Assembly: GCA_022695795.1 (NCBI GenBank)
Contig: MU404084.1
Coordinates: 62,001 to 126,000, forward strand
Reading direction: 5' to 3'
Length of the DNA: 64,000 nt
Source of the DNA: Biscogniauxia marginata
Taxonomy: Eukaryota > Ascomycota > Sordariomycetes > Xylariales > Xylariaceae
This document shows positions 24,337 to 35,087 of the stretch, one piece after another. Positions within the stretch are counted from its first letter, which is position 1, and every line of letters starts with the position of its first letter. The translations under genes and the position numbers were made by a program. A model generated the notes under the pieces. That model did not search any database. It saw only the letters and a program-made list of their open reading frames with translations, and was not told the origin of the DNA.

Positions 24337-27300
24337 GGGCAAGGATTTAAGTTAAAGGGGGAGGAGAATCCCCACTCGCCATCCTCTTGCTCTGCTTCCC
24401 TGGCACATTACAATATCTATGCAAGGCTGACGATATAGAGTCATAGCACTGCTATTCATCTTAGTTTGCGATGTACCCTGCATCATTAGAGTGCCATCTT
24501 GCGGCAGGTTGCCCTGTATACCTAGTCTAGTGCTTAAGCGAAGTATTCAGCTGTACAGGACAGTTTGCTCTCCATAGCCCTGTGTATTAGAACCTTACCG
24601 TTTTAAAAAGGTCCTCCCCTAAACGTGCTATCACGATATTGTGTGATGTCAGATTGTGGAATCCCGGGCTATTAAATGATTCCCGGGGGGGGGGGGGTAA
24701 AGTCCTACTAAAGTCCAAGTCCCAGAATGGTATCCAACGCGGCGGTTCATCCCCTTGCCCGAGTCGAATTAATCCATGTCTGGGTCCCAAACCAAAGTAC
24801 CGGGCTCTACCCACAGCGATATCCGACTGCCGGCTCTTCAAGTATCGAGACTAATTAGTGGGTCTAGAATATACCTAGTAGATGTATATGACGCTTGAAT
24901 ATCGATCGCCATATGTAGTATTCCCCTAGTCTATGTAATTGTGATCTCGATGAACTTTCTAAGGGGGAAAACCCTCTCAATCTCCTCTGTAGTGGTAATT
25001 GCACACTGTATATACGTAGCTCTACTCTTCTCCTGCCTTTCCCGTGACCGAGTCGCGATGCACGTACGCAAGGGGTAGATCCTTAGATATGTAGTTGGAT
25101 CTTTTTTGGGATATGGGCTTTGATCATGCTCTAGTCACCCATGTGTCCCTGGCCCGTTCGAGTATTTGTGTCGGATTTATTAATATGATTTATCATATAT
25201 GAAAAGTCCCTATGAAGAAGGATTGCTGCACGAGTCTTAATTAGGTAGTGAGTATGTTGCTTTTTCGATACATAGGAATGAACATGTCAATACTCAACCT
25301 GATTAACGTGAGAAGTCATTTCACTTCAAGAGAGTAACGTTTCAGAAGCAGCCAGGGCGCACCGCCTTGCATTCACCATTGGTTATGGAGGAAGGACAAA
25401 TCTCTGCAAGGCGGACAGAGAAGCGAGGCTGGTCCTATCACTTATGTACCTGTCGATACCTAATGTTTTCCAAAACGGCCCTTTAACTAAGCTTAGCCTT
25501 GTCAACCGTTTGGTCCGTTACTAATTCTCGTCCGACTTGAACCCTTTCTATCTAGCTGGAACCACCCCGACTGTCTGTCTCCCGACCGTAGTCTGCAGGC
25601 GCCCCGAACCGCTGTCAGACAACATCCTAGCATGTTACCGTATATGACCAATGTCAAACCGGTGAAGGGCTTATCTTCATCCTACCTATCAATGCTTTTG
25701 GGTATTACTTTTGGGATCATTATAACCTCCCCTTCCTTTTCACCGGTAAGTCACGACATGAACCTCGGTCTCCTCTTATTTCGGCTCTTCTTCACAACTA
25801 CTACGTAGTATGAGTACATACCGCAACGGCCAATGATGAACCAGGCAGATGATGACGTGAGAATGGTGGGGTGGAGGAGAGGACCCCCATGAAGAGAATC
25901 CTAGTATTCTAGGTGGGAGCACCTTGATGGTGCAATGTAGGCTAAATAATAATAAAAAACACGAACCTATATCATGACCGCTAAGCAATCACGGGAAATA
26001 CCCAATTGCGCTTTCACAGCTTCGTCTCATGTCATATCTCCGCTTCCATGCCTATAAGTGGTTAGGAAGGCTGTGGATTACAAATTGGCAGCTAGTTGCT
26101 CTTATATCCATGTCGTCGCCTTTCAACTACGAGTATCGTGAATAGGTAAGGTTTAGTTGGCTCTATATGCAGGGTTGCTACAGCATCCATTCAGACACCT
26201 GCGCTTTCAAACCACTGGGCAAGGAGGGAAATGCTAATCTGATCGGAACAAGGGAGCAACCCCCCTGCCTTGACTTCACGATGTATCATCAAGATCGTAG
26301 TAAGCCAAGAGGACAATCGCTTGAACATACAACATACAGACTCCCCTTTGTTTTATTCCCAGGACTATTTGCTATCTCGAAACATATTACCGCATTCTAC
26401 TATAAGCTGCCCCCTCTCGTAGATTTGTTGGGCGGTAAATATTGCTTCGCATGGTCGCTATAATAGGAGCTACTATCATCGATCCTAATCCGGCCGGTTT
26501 ACCCCAAAATCAATATCCCCCGCCGCCCCCATAAAACAATCTGTAGATTCGCCAGTTAGCTGGAACCAACAAAAGCATGTGCTGTGCCCTTTAACCCCGA
26601 CTGCCTAAGTAGGCAGGACCGTCACGGTGACCCATGGTAGCATAGCCTTATGGTTGCAGTAGTGTCATCCCAAGGCCGTGGTAAGCAAATCTGGCACTCT
26701 CTTAGGCCAATTCTTTAGCGGGGGTAGTCGATCATCGATAAATAGTAGGTAGCGAAGGACAAGGCTAAGGTATATAGTAGTGCACTTATAACTACCGGCC
26801 TCTATGCGAGCGGGTATATGAGCGGATATATCGGAAATCAAGGCTCCCCGACTAACTCTATATTACGGGACGAGTGGATAGCGGCGCCTAGAGACCAGGC
26901 TCGGTGAGATATTCACATTGGGCGGACAACTTCCCGATAATCCAGCATGTCTCTTGAACCCCGCGTACTGGTGATATGTATCAATAGTAGAGACGAGACT
27001 GCAGTTGAAACAAAACGGGGTGTCACGCCCGATCTAGAACAAGGCGGTACCAACAAATGGCCTGGGCATCAACGTCGTTTCTACCCCCATGCCTCGTCAT
27101 CGTGCCATTCAAATTGTACATGCAATTTCGCACTTCCGCTTATCCGTCGCGTTTATTTCTTTCTTCCGAGTTCTCACGAACGTGACGAGAGCAGTGAATG
27201 CGACTAGACGAGGAAAAACACAAAGAACGAGGGAAGCAAGTAGCGAGACGCCGAAAAAAGGGCGAGAAGAGAGGGAAGGGAAGAGAGGGAACTGAGGAAA

Positions 27301-28900
27301 ATAGCTTCGTGTGCTTGCCGAGATCACCGATATACGCACATACGAACCTTTTTTTTTTCTCACCACCCCTCCTCCTCTCCCGTCCCCTCACGAATTCCCA
27401 TCTGGGCATCGGCAGTAAGGGCCGGTGTCGAGTCAACGCGCCCACCGGTTCTGACGCGACTTGCTGACTACACAGCGTTACAGTCACCTACTTACTAGGA
27501 AACCCAACCAACCTACCTTACTATACACACGTATAGCGTGGATCGACGGACCAGCTAGTTTCGTCTAGGGCATGTGAGATGGAGAGATAATATGCAAAGA
27601 AAATAATAACAATAATAAGCCGTTGATGCTCACCGGTTCCCTCATATGGTCGACAAACATAGGTAGCCTACGTCAGTGAGAGAGTGATAGTAGTAATAGA
27701 AATACCCTTTATTGTGATAGGGTAACAGTTTGCGATCACGTCGTCGCGCTGTGCCGCACGAAGCTGTCGTGCACTGCTAACTGTTTTGCTCGTGACTTGG
27801 GCACATATCACCTCAGAGGCATCGTTCGCGGCTATCTGGTTGTGTATAATATTTGACGAAGTGGGTAATTAATACACACGCACGCACATAATAAATCGAA
27901 CCCCCAAGTACTCAGAGGTTCTTGTGATGGGGCCGCCGAGCAAATAGTTCTACGAAGGCGGGATTGCAGATGTGCCAAGAGGTTCCTGCCTCTGCAGACG
28001 AGAACGGGCAGGACGACTCCGAGGGTTACTGATACATACCAATGGCACCGGCTGTTGGGTTGTAAATCTAAACCTAACTACATAGGTCTTGTCGTAGCAG
28101 CTGTTGGCGATCTAACAAGTGAATGTTGACTTGATTGGCTTACGTGCTGCTGTGCTGTCCGTCTTAGGTAGCTTCTGCACCAACACTATGCTTGGTAAAC
28201 GAGAAGATGTCTTCACTGGTACGAAGCGTAGGAAAACCAACTGCTATGTAGGAGAGAAGGGGGCTGGACGGTTTAGACTTATGCTTCATCAATGTATGTG
28301 ATAGCTTCGGGGTCTTCGATTCTAATGTATCTGATATAGCTCGAGAGAGGTAGAGGCTCAGGGGCGAGATATTCCAAGTCTTTTGTCGCTGTTGACTCAT
28401 TCCTTGAATTATTAATTTATTAGAAACAAAAGCGATATGATAGTATACAAGTGATCAGCAGGGCCAGTCAAAATATGAATGCTATCATTGAAGGTTTTAG
28501 CCTAGTACGTGTCAAGTCTGACGTACACCTTTCAGTTCATGAGCATTGTAGGTTGATAGAACCGAGTCAGTGGGCATCGAATTGGGGTATATGGTCTATA
28601 CTATTGGCCCCCTTTTAAAGACTCGTATCCCCATATATCACGTCTGTTTTGCACATCACCATGGAATGCCCAACGTTGGATGTAAAGTTTTGGGACCAAG
28701 GGTTTCACTTTGCAAGTCTCGTTCTGTAAGTCTTGATCTTATTGCTAGATGCATGGTATTAAAAAGGAAATTTGTGATGGAGTATAGGGGTTTGAGTGGC
28801 AAGTAGTTGTTAAGTAACTAGTTCTGGAGGCACCTAGAGGCAAGCCAGCTAATATGCGAATGTCCTATTGTTTTGTATCGGCCCTATGTCCAGTTTCCAC
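24337..28900. other. Intergenic region
   Basis: No gene is supported. The first part should be the 3' untranslated region of the CSA gene. A run of 13 guanines lies at 24685-24697. Frames such as 26167-26463 (plus) and 27140-27487 (minus) carry no recognisable motif. An A/G-rich stretch near 27200-27300 and an oligo-T run near 27350 occur without context. Confidence 0.5.
24685..24697 (+). repeat. Poly-G run
   Basis: Thirteen consecutive guanines follow CCC. Such runs are prone to replication slippage and sequencing error. Confidence 0.9.
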
Positions 28901-30780
28901 TTCCTATTATATACCTTCGTGGGTAAATATCACAAGCACAGGCTCCTGGTAAAGGGCTATACAGAAAAGGGTATTATGTTTTTTTTCGAGGGGTTATTAT
29001 TAATACATATCTATGTACCTCTATAATAATTACTATATATAATATAGCCATTAACATACATTAAACAGTAAATATGTGCTAAATAAGTCTAGTATAAACC
29101 TATCGATATCTTAACTTTAAAGTGGCTTTAAGTTTTTAAAGTATAGTTTAGTAAGATTGGGTAATCTTTCAAACCATGTTAACTTCGTAGCTTATGATCA
29201 AGGTACGGTTGATACTAGGGTTTTCAGGATATCAGACAAGGTGTTACGACATGAACATTAGTATATGGGTACTACTGACGATATTGCGTAAGGAGCTCGC
29301 GGGAGAAGTACTTGTCAAGCAGTTTCATTGCATATAAAACAGCTTCTTTGTTCCCAGTTAGATCTATATATGTAGTTCTCCCTACTGCTTCTAAAAAGCA
29401 TCCAGTATAATCATAATAGCTGGTGATTTTCAAGAGACTTCTTAATCGAAGGATAGAATATCAATCTACTACCATTGCTTTTTATTAATTCTTAAGGTAA
29501 AAATATAAATATGCGTCTCTTTTTAATCTGTCTTAGGACTTATTCGATTTTTCATACCTGAGTCGATATTAAACTTGAGCTTATTATGAGCGACGCATAA
29601 TAAAAATGAAGTTTTTGTTTTATTTTCAGTTTAGCTCTCGAGATCCCATTATAAGCTTTTATATTAATTACACCTATTAAAAAGAAATTTGAGAATTTGT
29701 CACATATCGTTTATTATAACATTATATAAAAGCAGAACTTAATAAAACCAATGTTTATAAAACGGAAAAGTTATTAGCAGTTTCTTTGTAGTTTAATCAG
29801 ACGGAAGCGATAACTAGTGTGCTTACGCCCTTAATAATATATTAGAGACAATTATTTTATATAAACATCTTAAGACGTTTGACTAAGTTATGAGTTTCAC
29901 CAAATCCATTTAAACTGCCTAGTATTTTTAACCATACGACTTGCAGGAGTCGACAACGAAACGGTGGAAACAGAGGAATTAAGAGAAAATATATTTAGAT
30001 AAGTCTCTTGCGTGTTTATACCTAAGCTTCTTAAGATAATTCTTCTTGCGTAATTTCATTTATTACTCTTAAGCGCAAATATTTAAAGCAAACTTTCGAG
30101 ACTGGTATCAAGGTTGACTCATTTGTTCCTTGGAAAGATGGATAGGACAGCTAATAATGATAATAAGATGCTTTGTGACGTGATATCGATCTAGGTTTAT
30201 AGTGCTTTTGTTCACTTAAAAGCCCCCTCCTACGATATCATTGGTTATTCGAGCATCATATTTATCTTCATGAGTTCTAGCAAGTGTGGCGATATCAATA
30301 CTTACCTGTCCAATCCATCTAATTACCCTTAACGGCAGTGCAGAGGATATACTGAAAAGGGATTACTGAATTGACCTAAAGCCATCTGTACACGATCATA
30401 GCTGACAATGCCTTTAACCTGCATATGCAACCCATACAAGTATCCCCAGATGTCTTTGAGCGTCCTATATCTTAGTAACCTTTAAATAGAGGCATAAGCA
30501 AGCCAGAAGGCTATAAAGTGCGTCTTATCTGTTTTATTTTATGACATTCTTGTTAGCCTCATACGGTGCTATATAAATAGTTGAGAATTATATATCAATA
30601 ATCAATTCCAACAATCCTCATATTATCGATCCTGCTCCCTATTAGAACTCGTTGTTAAAAATTTCAATAATTGGACTAGGTTGATAGTTTACATATCTAG
30701 CATTTGGCTGACTATAAGTGCGTGGGTCCCTTAACGCTACACTATTTGAGGTCGATAGGGTCAAGATGATCCGTTATTAC
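28900..30780. repeat. A+T-rich decayed tract, RIP-like
   Basis: The base composition drops sharply here into long A/T and TpA-rich runs, and every frame is quickly closed by stops. This is what repeat-induced point mutation (C to T, favouring CpA) leaves in duplicated DNA of many Pezizomycotina. No terminal repeats or transposase motifs survive that I can read. On the minus strand a 62-codon stop-free remnant at about 29460-29275 still looks protein-like (YYDYTGCFLEAVGRTTYIDL, then KEAVLYAMKLLDKYF), so a gene or element once lay here. It runs directly into the broken kinase-like gene at 30783. Confidence 0.65.
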
Positions 30781-30782
30781 AG

Positions 30783-31539
30783 GTAGACGGTGACGTCTAC
30801 GGCACCAGGGAAGAGGACTGGGACAGATCTAAGGAGCACAAGCTCCCCGACTTCGACACGGACGACTGGAACAAAGGCCAGATTAAAGATGGGCCCGAAT
30901 TCGACGATGACGATTTGGTATGATATGAAGAGCCTCGATGATGATACCACCTCCTAGTCGAAAACCGTGTTCAGCTATTTCGATCTTGAAGAAGTTGGTG
31001 ATCCCCTAGCCGACACTGGGTATACGGTGCCAAAGGACCGGGTGAAATACGTCAAAGACAAGGATGGGTCGAAGTTGATCAGAAAGATCAGTATGTAAAA
31101 TTAGGAGTTGTTAAATATGATAAATACTAACTTCATTTGTTACAGTGCAGGCGTCATCCGACCAGGAGCGTTCTCTCTTAGAAAACGAAACATGAGTCTA
31201 CAAGGCCTTGCAGGAAAAGGGGCAGCGAATAGGTCCGAAGTTTATAGGATTAGTCATTGAGCCGTACAAAGATCGCTACAAGCCCATTACTGGCTTCGTG
31301 ATCAAGTACGTGGAAGGCAGGAGGTCGGATCTGGTCAACAAAGCAGATTGACTGCGCGTATCGACGTCTTGAATAAATTCCAGGAGCAGACCGGCATGGT
31401 TCACGGAGACGTTGTAAATGACGGGAACTATGTCATCAAGCCCGACGGCTCTGCGGTGCATATTGATTTCGAATATTCGAAGGAGGAGGACAAGGACAAG
31501 AGAAAGGATGAAGTGGGGAGACTAGAGAAATACCTTTAG
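30783..31539 (+). pseudogene. Broken protein-kinase-like gene (remnant)
   Basis: The fragment reads in pieces. First comes VDGDVYGTREEDWD through DDDDL. A one-base shift near 30918 leads into YDMKSLDDDTTS, which is stopped by TAG at 30955-30957. It then continues through VFSYFDLEEVGDPLADTGY to an intact intron at 31091-31145 (GTATGT, TACTAAC, TTACAG). After this the frame is stopped by TGA at 31193-31195, continues as KFIGLVIEPYKDRYKPITG, and shifts again near 31348. The last frame holds MVHGDVVNDGNYVIKPDGSA and HIDFEYS, which match the HGD-x4-N catalytic loop and the DFx metal site of kinase-like and aminoglycoside/choline phosphotransferase-like folds. TAG (from CAG) and TGA (from CGA) are both what C-to-T change would give. 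The N-terminal part is missing or lost in the A+T-rich tract. Confidence 0.6.
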
Positions 31540-32123
31540 TGGGCTTAGTAAACTCGAGTTATTATACGTACCTCTGATTTCTTTGCTGTTATTTATATTA
31601 TTAGGGGCGTTGGTAGAGAAGCTGTTGTAAACGATCACAGTGGAACTAAACGACTCTTGAGAACTATTGTACTTTAGCAACCTCCCTTTTCCCTTCTCCT
31701 TTATTCCTCTGTCTCCCCCTCCTTTTCTTCTTTCTTTCTTTTCTTAGTCTAGCATTCCATATAAATTATAATTACTATTAAATCCTATCTATCTCAGTTA
31801 GGATTCTGCATAATGAATATCCAAGCCACCAACCAGAATCTAGTGGAGGAGATTCGACTCTTTAGCCCGGGGCATATTCTCCCGGACCCGGGTAATGACT
31901 CGTGGTGGCGTCGATAATAGGGGTCTCCGATATAGGGGTCTCCAGACCCCACAGTCTTGGCACCCCGCATAACTGTTCAATCACCTCATCCAGCATGAAC
32001 ATGAACCACCCATTCATTGCTCGGGTTTCGGGTTGATCGACTAATAAAAGCTCTGCACTGCCCCGAAAAGCAAGAGGGGAGGAAATGCTGAGGCGATTTT
32101 CTCACTCTAGGAAACTGCCCGCC
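31540..32123. other. Upstream region of the dehydrogenase gene
   Basis: This non-coding stretch has a long pyrimidine tract at about 31681-31746 (CCCTTTTCCC, then CTTTCTTTCTTTTC) and TATAAATTATAAT-like A/T words near 31760. Both are plausible core-promoter elements for the gene starting at 32124, though about 400 bases upstream. Confidence 0.4.
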
Positions 32124-33065
32124 ATGAAGCTCCTCTACCCTACATCCCTCAAGCTCGACATCCCGAGTCTCGAGGGCTTCGGCGTATCCCTGCACCCTTA
32201 CGATGTCAAGAGCCCGATCCCCGACGAGCTTGCCGACGCCGAGGTCTTGGTTACCTGGACCAACAGCGCCGACAACCTCAAGGATGCCGCCAAGCGCCTG
32301 ACCAAGCTGCGCTGGATCCAGTCGCTCGCCGCGGGCCCCAACGACGTCCTGTCGGCCGGCTTCCCCCCGTCCGTGACCGTGACCACCGGCTCGGGGCTGC
32401 ACGACCGCACCGTCGCCGAGCACACGCTGGGCCTGCTCCTCAACGCCGCGCGCCGCTTCGACCAGATGCGCGAGTACCAGCTGCAGTCCAAGTGGCCGCA
32501 GCACCTCGGCGGGCCGCAGCCCGACCGCCCCAAGGACCGGTTCACCACGCTCCGCGACGCCAACGTCCTGATCTGGGGCTTCGGCAACATCGCCAAGACG
32601 CTCGCGCCGCACCTGACGGCGCTGGGCGCCACCGTGCGGGGCGTCGCCCGGTCCGCCGGCGTGCGGAACGGCACCGAGGTCTACGGCGAGGACAGCCTGC
32701 CCGAGCTGCTGCCGCGGACGGACGCGCTCGTCCTGATCCTGCCGGGCTCCGAGAGCACCGCTAACGCGCTCAACGCTGAGAGGCTCAGGCTCCTGCCCAA
32801 GCACGCCTGGGTCGTCAACGTCGGCCGGGGCACGTCCGTCGACGAGGACGCCCTGGTCGCCGCCCTGGAGGCCGGCGAGATCGGGGGCGCCGCGCTGGAC
32901 GTGTTCGTCAAGGAGCCGCTGCCCCCCGAGTCGAGGCTCTGGAAGGCGCCGAACCTGATCGTGAGCCCCCACGCCGCCGGTGGGAGGCCGCAGGGCTCCG
33001 AGGAGCTGATCGCGTATAATTTGAGGAGGTTCCTGGCCAGCCAGGAGCTGAAGAATACGATTTAG
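32124..33065 (+). CDS. D-isomer-specific 2-hydroxyacid dehydrogenase, 313 aa
   Basis: The family reduces 2-oxo acids to D-2-hydroxy acids (or the reverse) with NAD(P)H in the cytosol; the substrate cannot be told. The Rossmann nucleotide-binding motif is GFGNIAKTL (residues 152-160), preceded by the strand ANVLIW. The catalytic triad is present: Arg235 in VNVGRGTSVDE, Glu264 in DVFVKEPLP and His283 in SPHAAGG. Length matches the family (about 310-330 aa). I chose the ATG at 32124 (context CCGCCATGA), which gives MKLLYPTSLK; an in-frame ATG at 32085 would add 13 residues. The gene has no intron. It is strikingly GC-rich with G/C-ending codons, while the surrounding sequence is A+T-rich, so it stands out from its setting. 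It lies between the decayed kinase-like gene and a BTB gene. Horizontal origin or codon optimisation are both possible. Confidence 0.9.
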   Translation: MKLLYPTSLKLDIPSLEGFGVSLHPYDVKSPIPDELADAEVLVTWTNSADNLKDAAKRLTKLRWIQSLAAGPNDVLSAGFPPSVTVTTGSGLHDRTVAEHTLGLLLNAARRFDQMREYQLQSKWPQHLGGPQPDRPKDRFTTLRDANVLIWGFGNIAKTLAPHLTALGATVRGVARSAGVRNGTEVYGEDSLPELLPRTDALVLILPGSESTANALNAERLRLLPKHAWVVNVGRGTSVDEDALVAALEAGEIGGAALDVFVKEPLPPESRLWKAPNLIVSPHAAGGRPQGSEELIAYNLRRFLASQELKNTI

Positions 33066-33787
33066 CGAGGCAGCGAGCATTAGAGATAGACACTGGAAGC
33101 TAATAGACACATATGATATAGAGCTGTACATTTTTCCCTCTAATTCTCGACTATCCTCTAGGCTGTCCGAACAAAGTAGGACTATTCCCAATGTTCTGTC
33201 TACTGCCCCATAAATATATTAATTTATTCATTTCTGTTACTCGCTCATCTGATTATTTCACGTCTGCTTCTTACTGGAATCGTGAATGGAAAGTTTCCCA
33301 CTGTGTTTTCTTCCGGGTTTGTAAGTAGACAGCACATTTAGATGGGTTCGTGCATATACAAACGAATGCGCAGTCTTTCATCCAGCCGTGTCCTTGCGGC
33401 CCAATCCCTTCCATGTAGCATAATATGCGTTCAGCCAGCAGTGTAACATAGTCCCTCAGCGCTCATTGGAAATAATTTGCTGAAAGTATTGTAGTTGCCG
33501 CAGCCAACAGCCTAGACACACATATCAGGCCCCGGCGTATTCGTCTTTTTTAAATCATACCCCACTCACAAGTAGCTTGGCTTTGTTGCTGCTGCCGTTG
33601 AGAGAGACATCTCGTGTTGTACTTACATCTCGCTGTGTCTAGATTAAATCCTTGTCTAGTCCCTTGCGAAACGAAAAGAATTCGATGTCTTCAACGCGAC
33701 TTTGCGTTGTAGAAATTCATCTAGCTTATATTGCTTGACCCCCCCCTTGTTATATGCCCCGCGGCAACCAGTTACTGCGTACCAGAT
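33066..33787. other. Intergenic region between the dehydrogenase and BTB genes
   Basis: No coding potential is seen. It should contain the terminator of the dehydrogenase gene and the promoter of the BTB gene, which run in the same direction. Confidence 0.5.
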
Positions 33788-35087
33788 ATGGCCGAACCGT
33801 CTATTGTCTTGGACCCAAACGGCGACCTCCTGATCATCGTCAGCGCCCCAACCGGCGCCTTTGCTATCTGGGACGAGCCTCACGGTACATCTGCTACCCA
33901 GCCCCGAGATAATGAAGATGATCAAGAGAAAGGAGACGATGAGGTGGCCGAAGCTAAAGACGTAATGAAAGGCAATAGCAAGCTCTCCCCATAAAAGATA
34001 TCACTTGAAGTCTAGAGCCGTGGTTAACGCAGGTATCGATAGTAGCCCTTGATACTTCTTCCGGTACTGGTGACGATGATGGAAACGCGCCAGGCAACGA
34101 ATTGAGAATCAAGGCATCCTCGCGCCACCTAGCCCTGGCCTCGCAGCGCTTCGGGCGCATGCTGGCGAACTCGTGGCCTGACCTCGCCGTCGTGGATCCG
34201 GAGAAAGGCTTGCGCCACTGGACCACCGACGCCGTGGACCTCGCCGCCTTCGCCATCGTCATGGACATCGTGCACGGTCGCAACCGTGGCGTTCCGCGCG
34301 CCGTGGACCTCGACACGCTGGCCAAGATCGCCGTCATTGTCGACGACCTGCAGTGCCACGAGGCCGTCGAGGTCTTCGCCGACATGTGGATTCGCGCGCT
34401 CGAGCCGTCCGCGTCCGTGGCCAAGCTGTCGTACTCACGCGAGCTGGTGCTCTGGACGCTCGTCGCGTCTGTATTCCACCATGCCGAGATCTTCCGGGAG
34501 TGCACCCGCATCGCGATTCGGAATAGCACGGGGCCCATGCCATCGTTGGAGCTTCCCATCCGGGGCAAAGTTATCGGTACGCAAGCACGTCTGTTATAGT
34601 GTGATTACTATTATAAGGAGCGTGGTTTGTTGTGAGTGCTAATACACAAGAACTTGTCCGGTCGAGAATAGATACCGTGGAATCCTGGAGACTAGAATTG
34701 ATCGATAGTATCATCGCGTCCGTATATGATCTCATCGACCGCCTGCGCGACGGCAAGACGTCTTACTCCTTCGAATGCGAATCTATGTCGCTTGGTGGGC
34801 TAATCAAGCAGATATACTCGTGCTACCTGCTCTACCCTCGCCCGTCGAGGCCGTACGCCGGCCTCAGCGTCTCCACAATGATCTCGCTAGTTCGGAGTTT
34901 CCGAACCCCAAAGTTCCCCCCAATGAGCCTAGTTTTCAATGAGTATGACGATGACTGCGGTGGGGGGTCCGGACCGCGTGAATGCGGGTTCGAAACTTTC
35001 CTTACTCCTGAAATGAACGCGTTGGAAGCCCGGATTAAAGGCCTCGACCTGGAAAACGACCTAGGATATGCTCGGGAGGGTGCATAG
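33788..35087 (+). CDS. Fungal BTB/POZ-domain protein, three exons
   Basis: Exons are 33788-33961, 34033-34576 and 34651-35087 (1155 nt, 384 aa). The second intron is clear (GTACGC donor, TGCTAATAC branch point, ACACAAG acceptor). The first (GTAATG to AACGCAG) is less certain. The N-terminal part opens with IVLDPNGDLLIIVSAPTGAF, the usual beginning of the fungal BTB fold. After an acidic insert (about 40-75) come FRIKASS-like LRIKASSRHLALASQRFGRM, HWTTDAVDLAAFAIVMDIVHG and LDTLAKIAVIVDDLQC, then YSRELVLWTLVASVFHHAEI. The C-terminal third has SFECESMSLGGLIKQIYSC, typical of this expanded family in plant- and soil-associated ascomycetes. BTB domains mediate dimerisation and often link to Cul3 ligases, but the role of this fungal group is unknown. 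The start ATG is the first in the open frame; it lies directly before the BTB strand. Confidence 0.75.

Noticed and set aside
31986..33191. A 401-codon minus-strand open frame
   Set aside because: It lies fully antisense to the dehydrogenase gene and is open only because of the strong G/C bias of that gene. It shows no domain and is compositionally odd.
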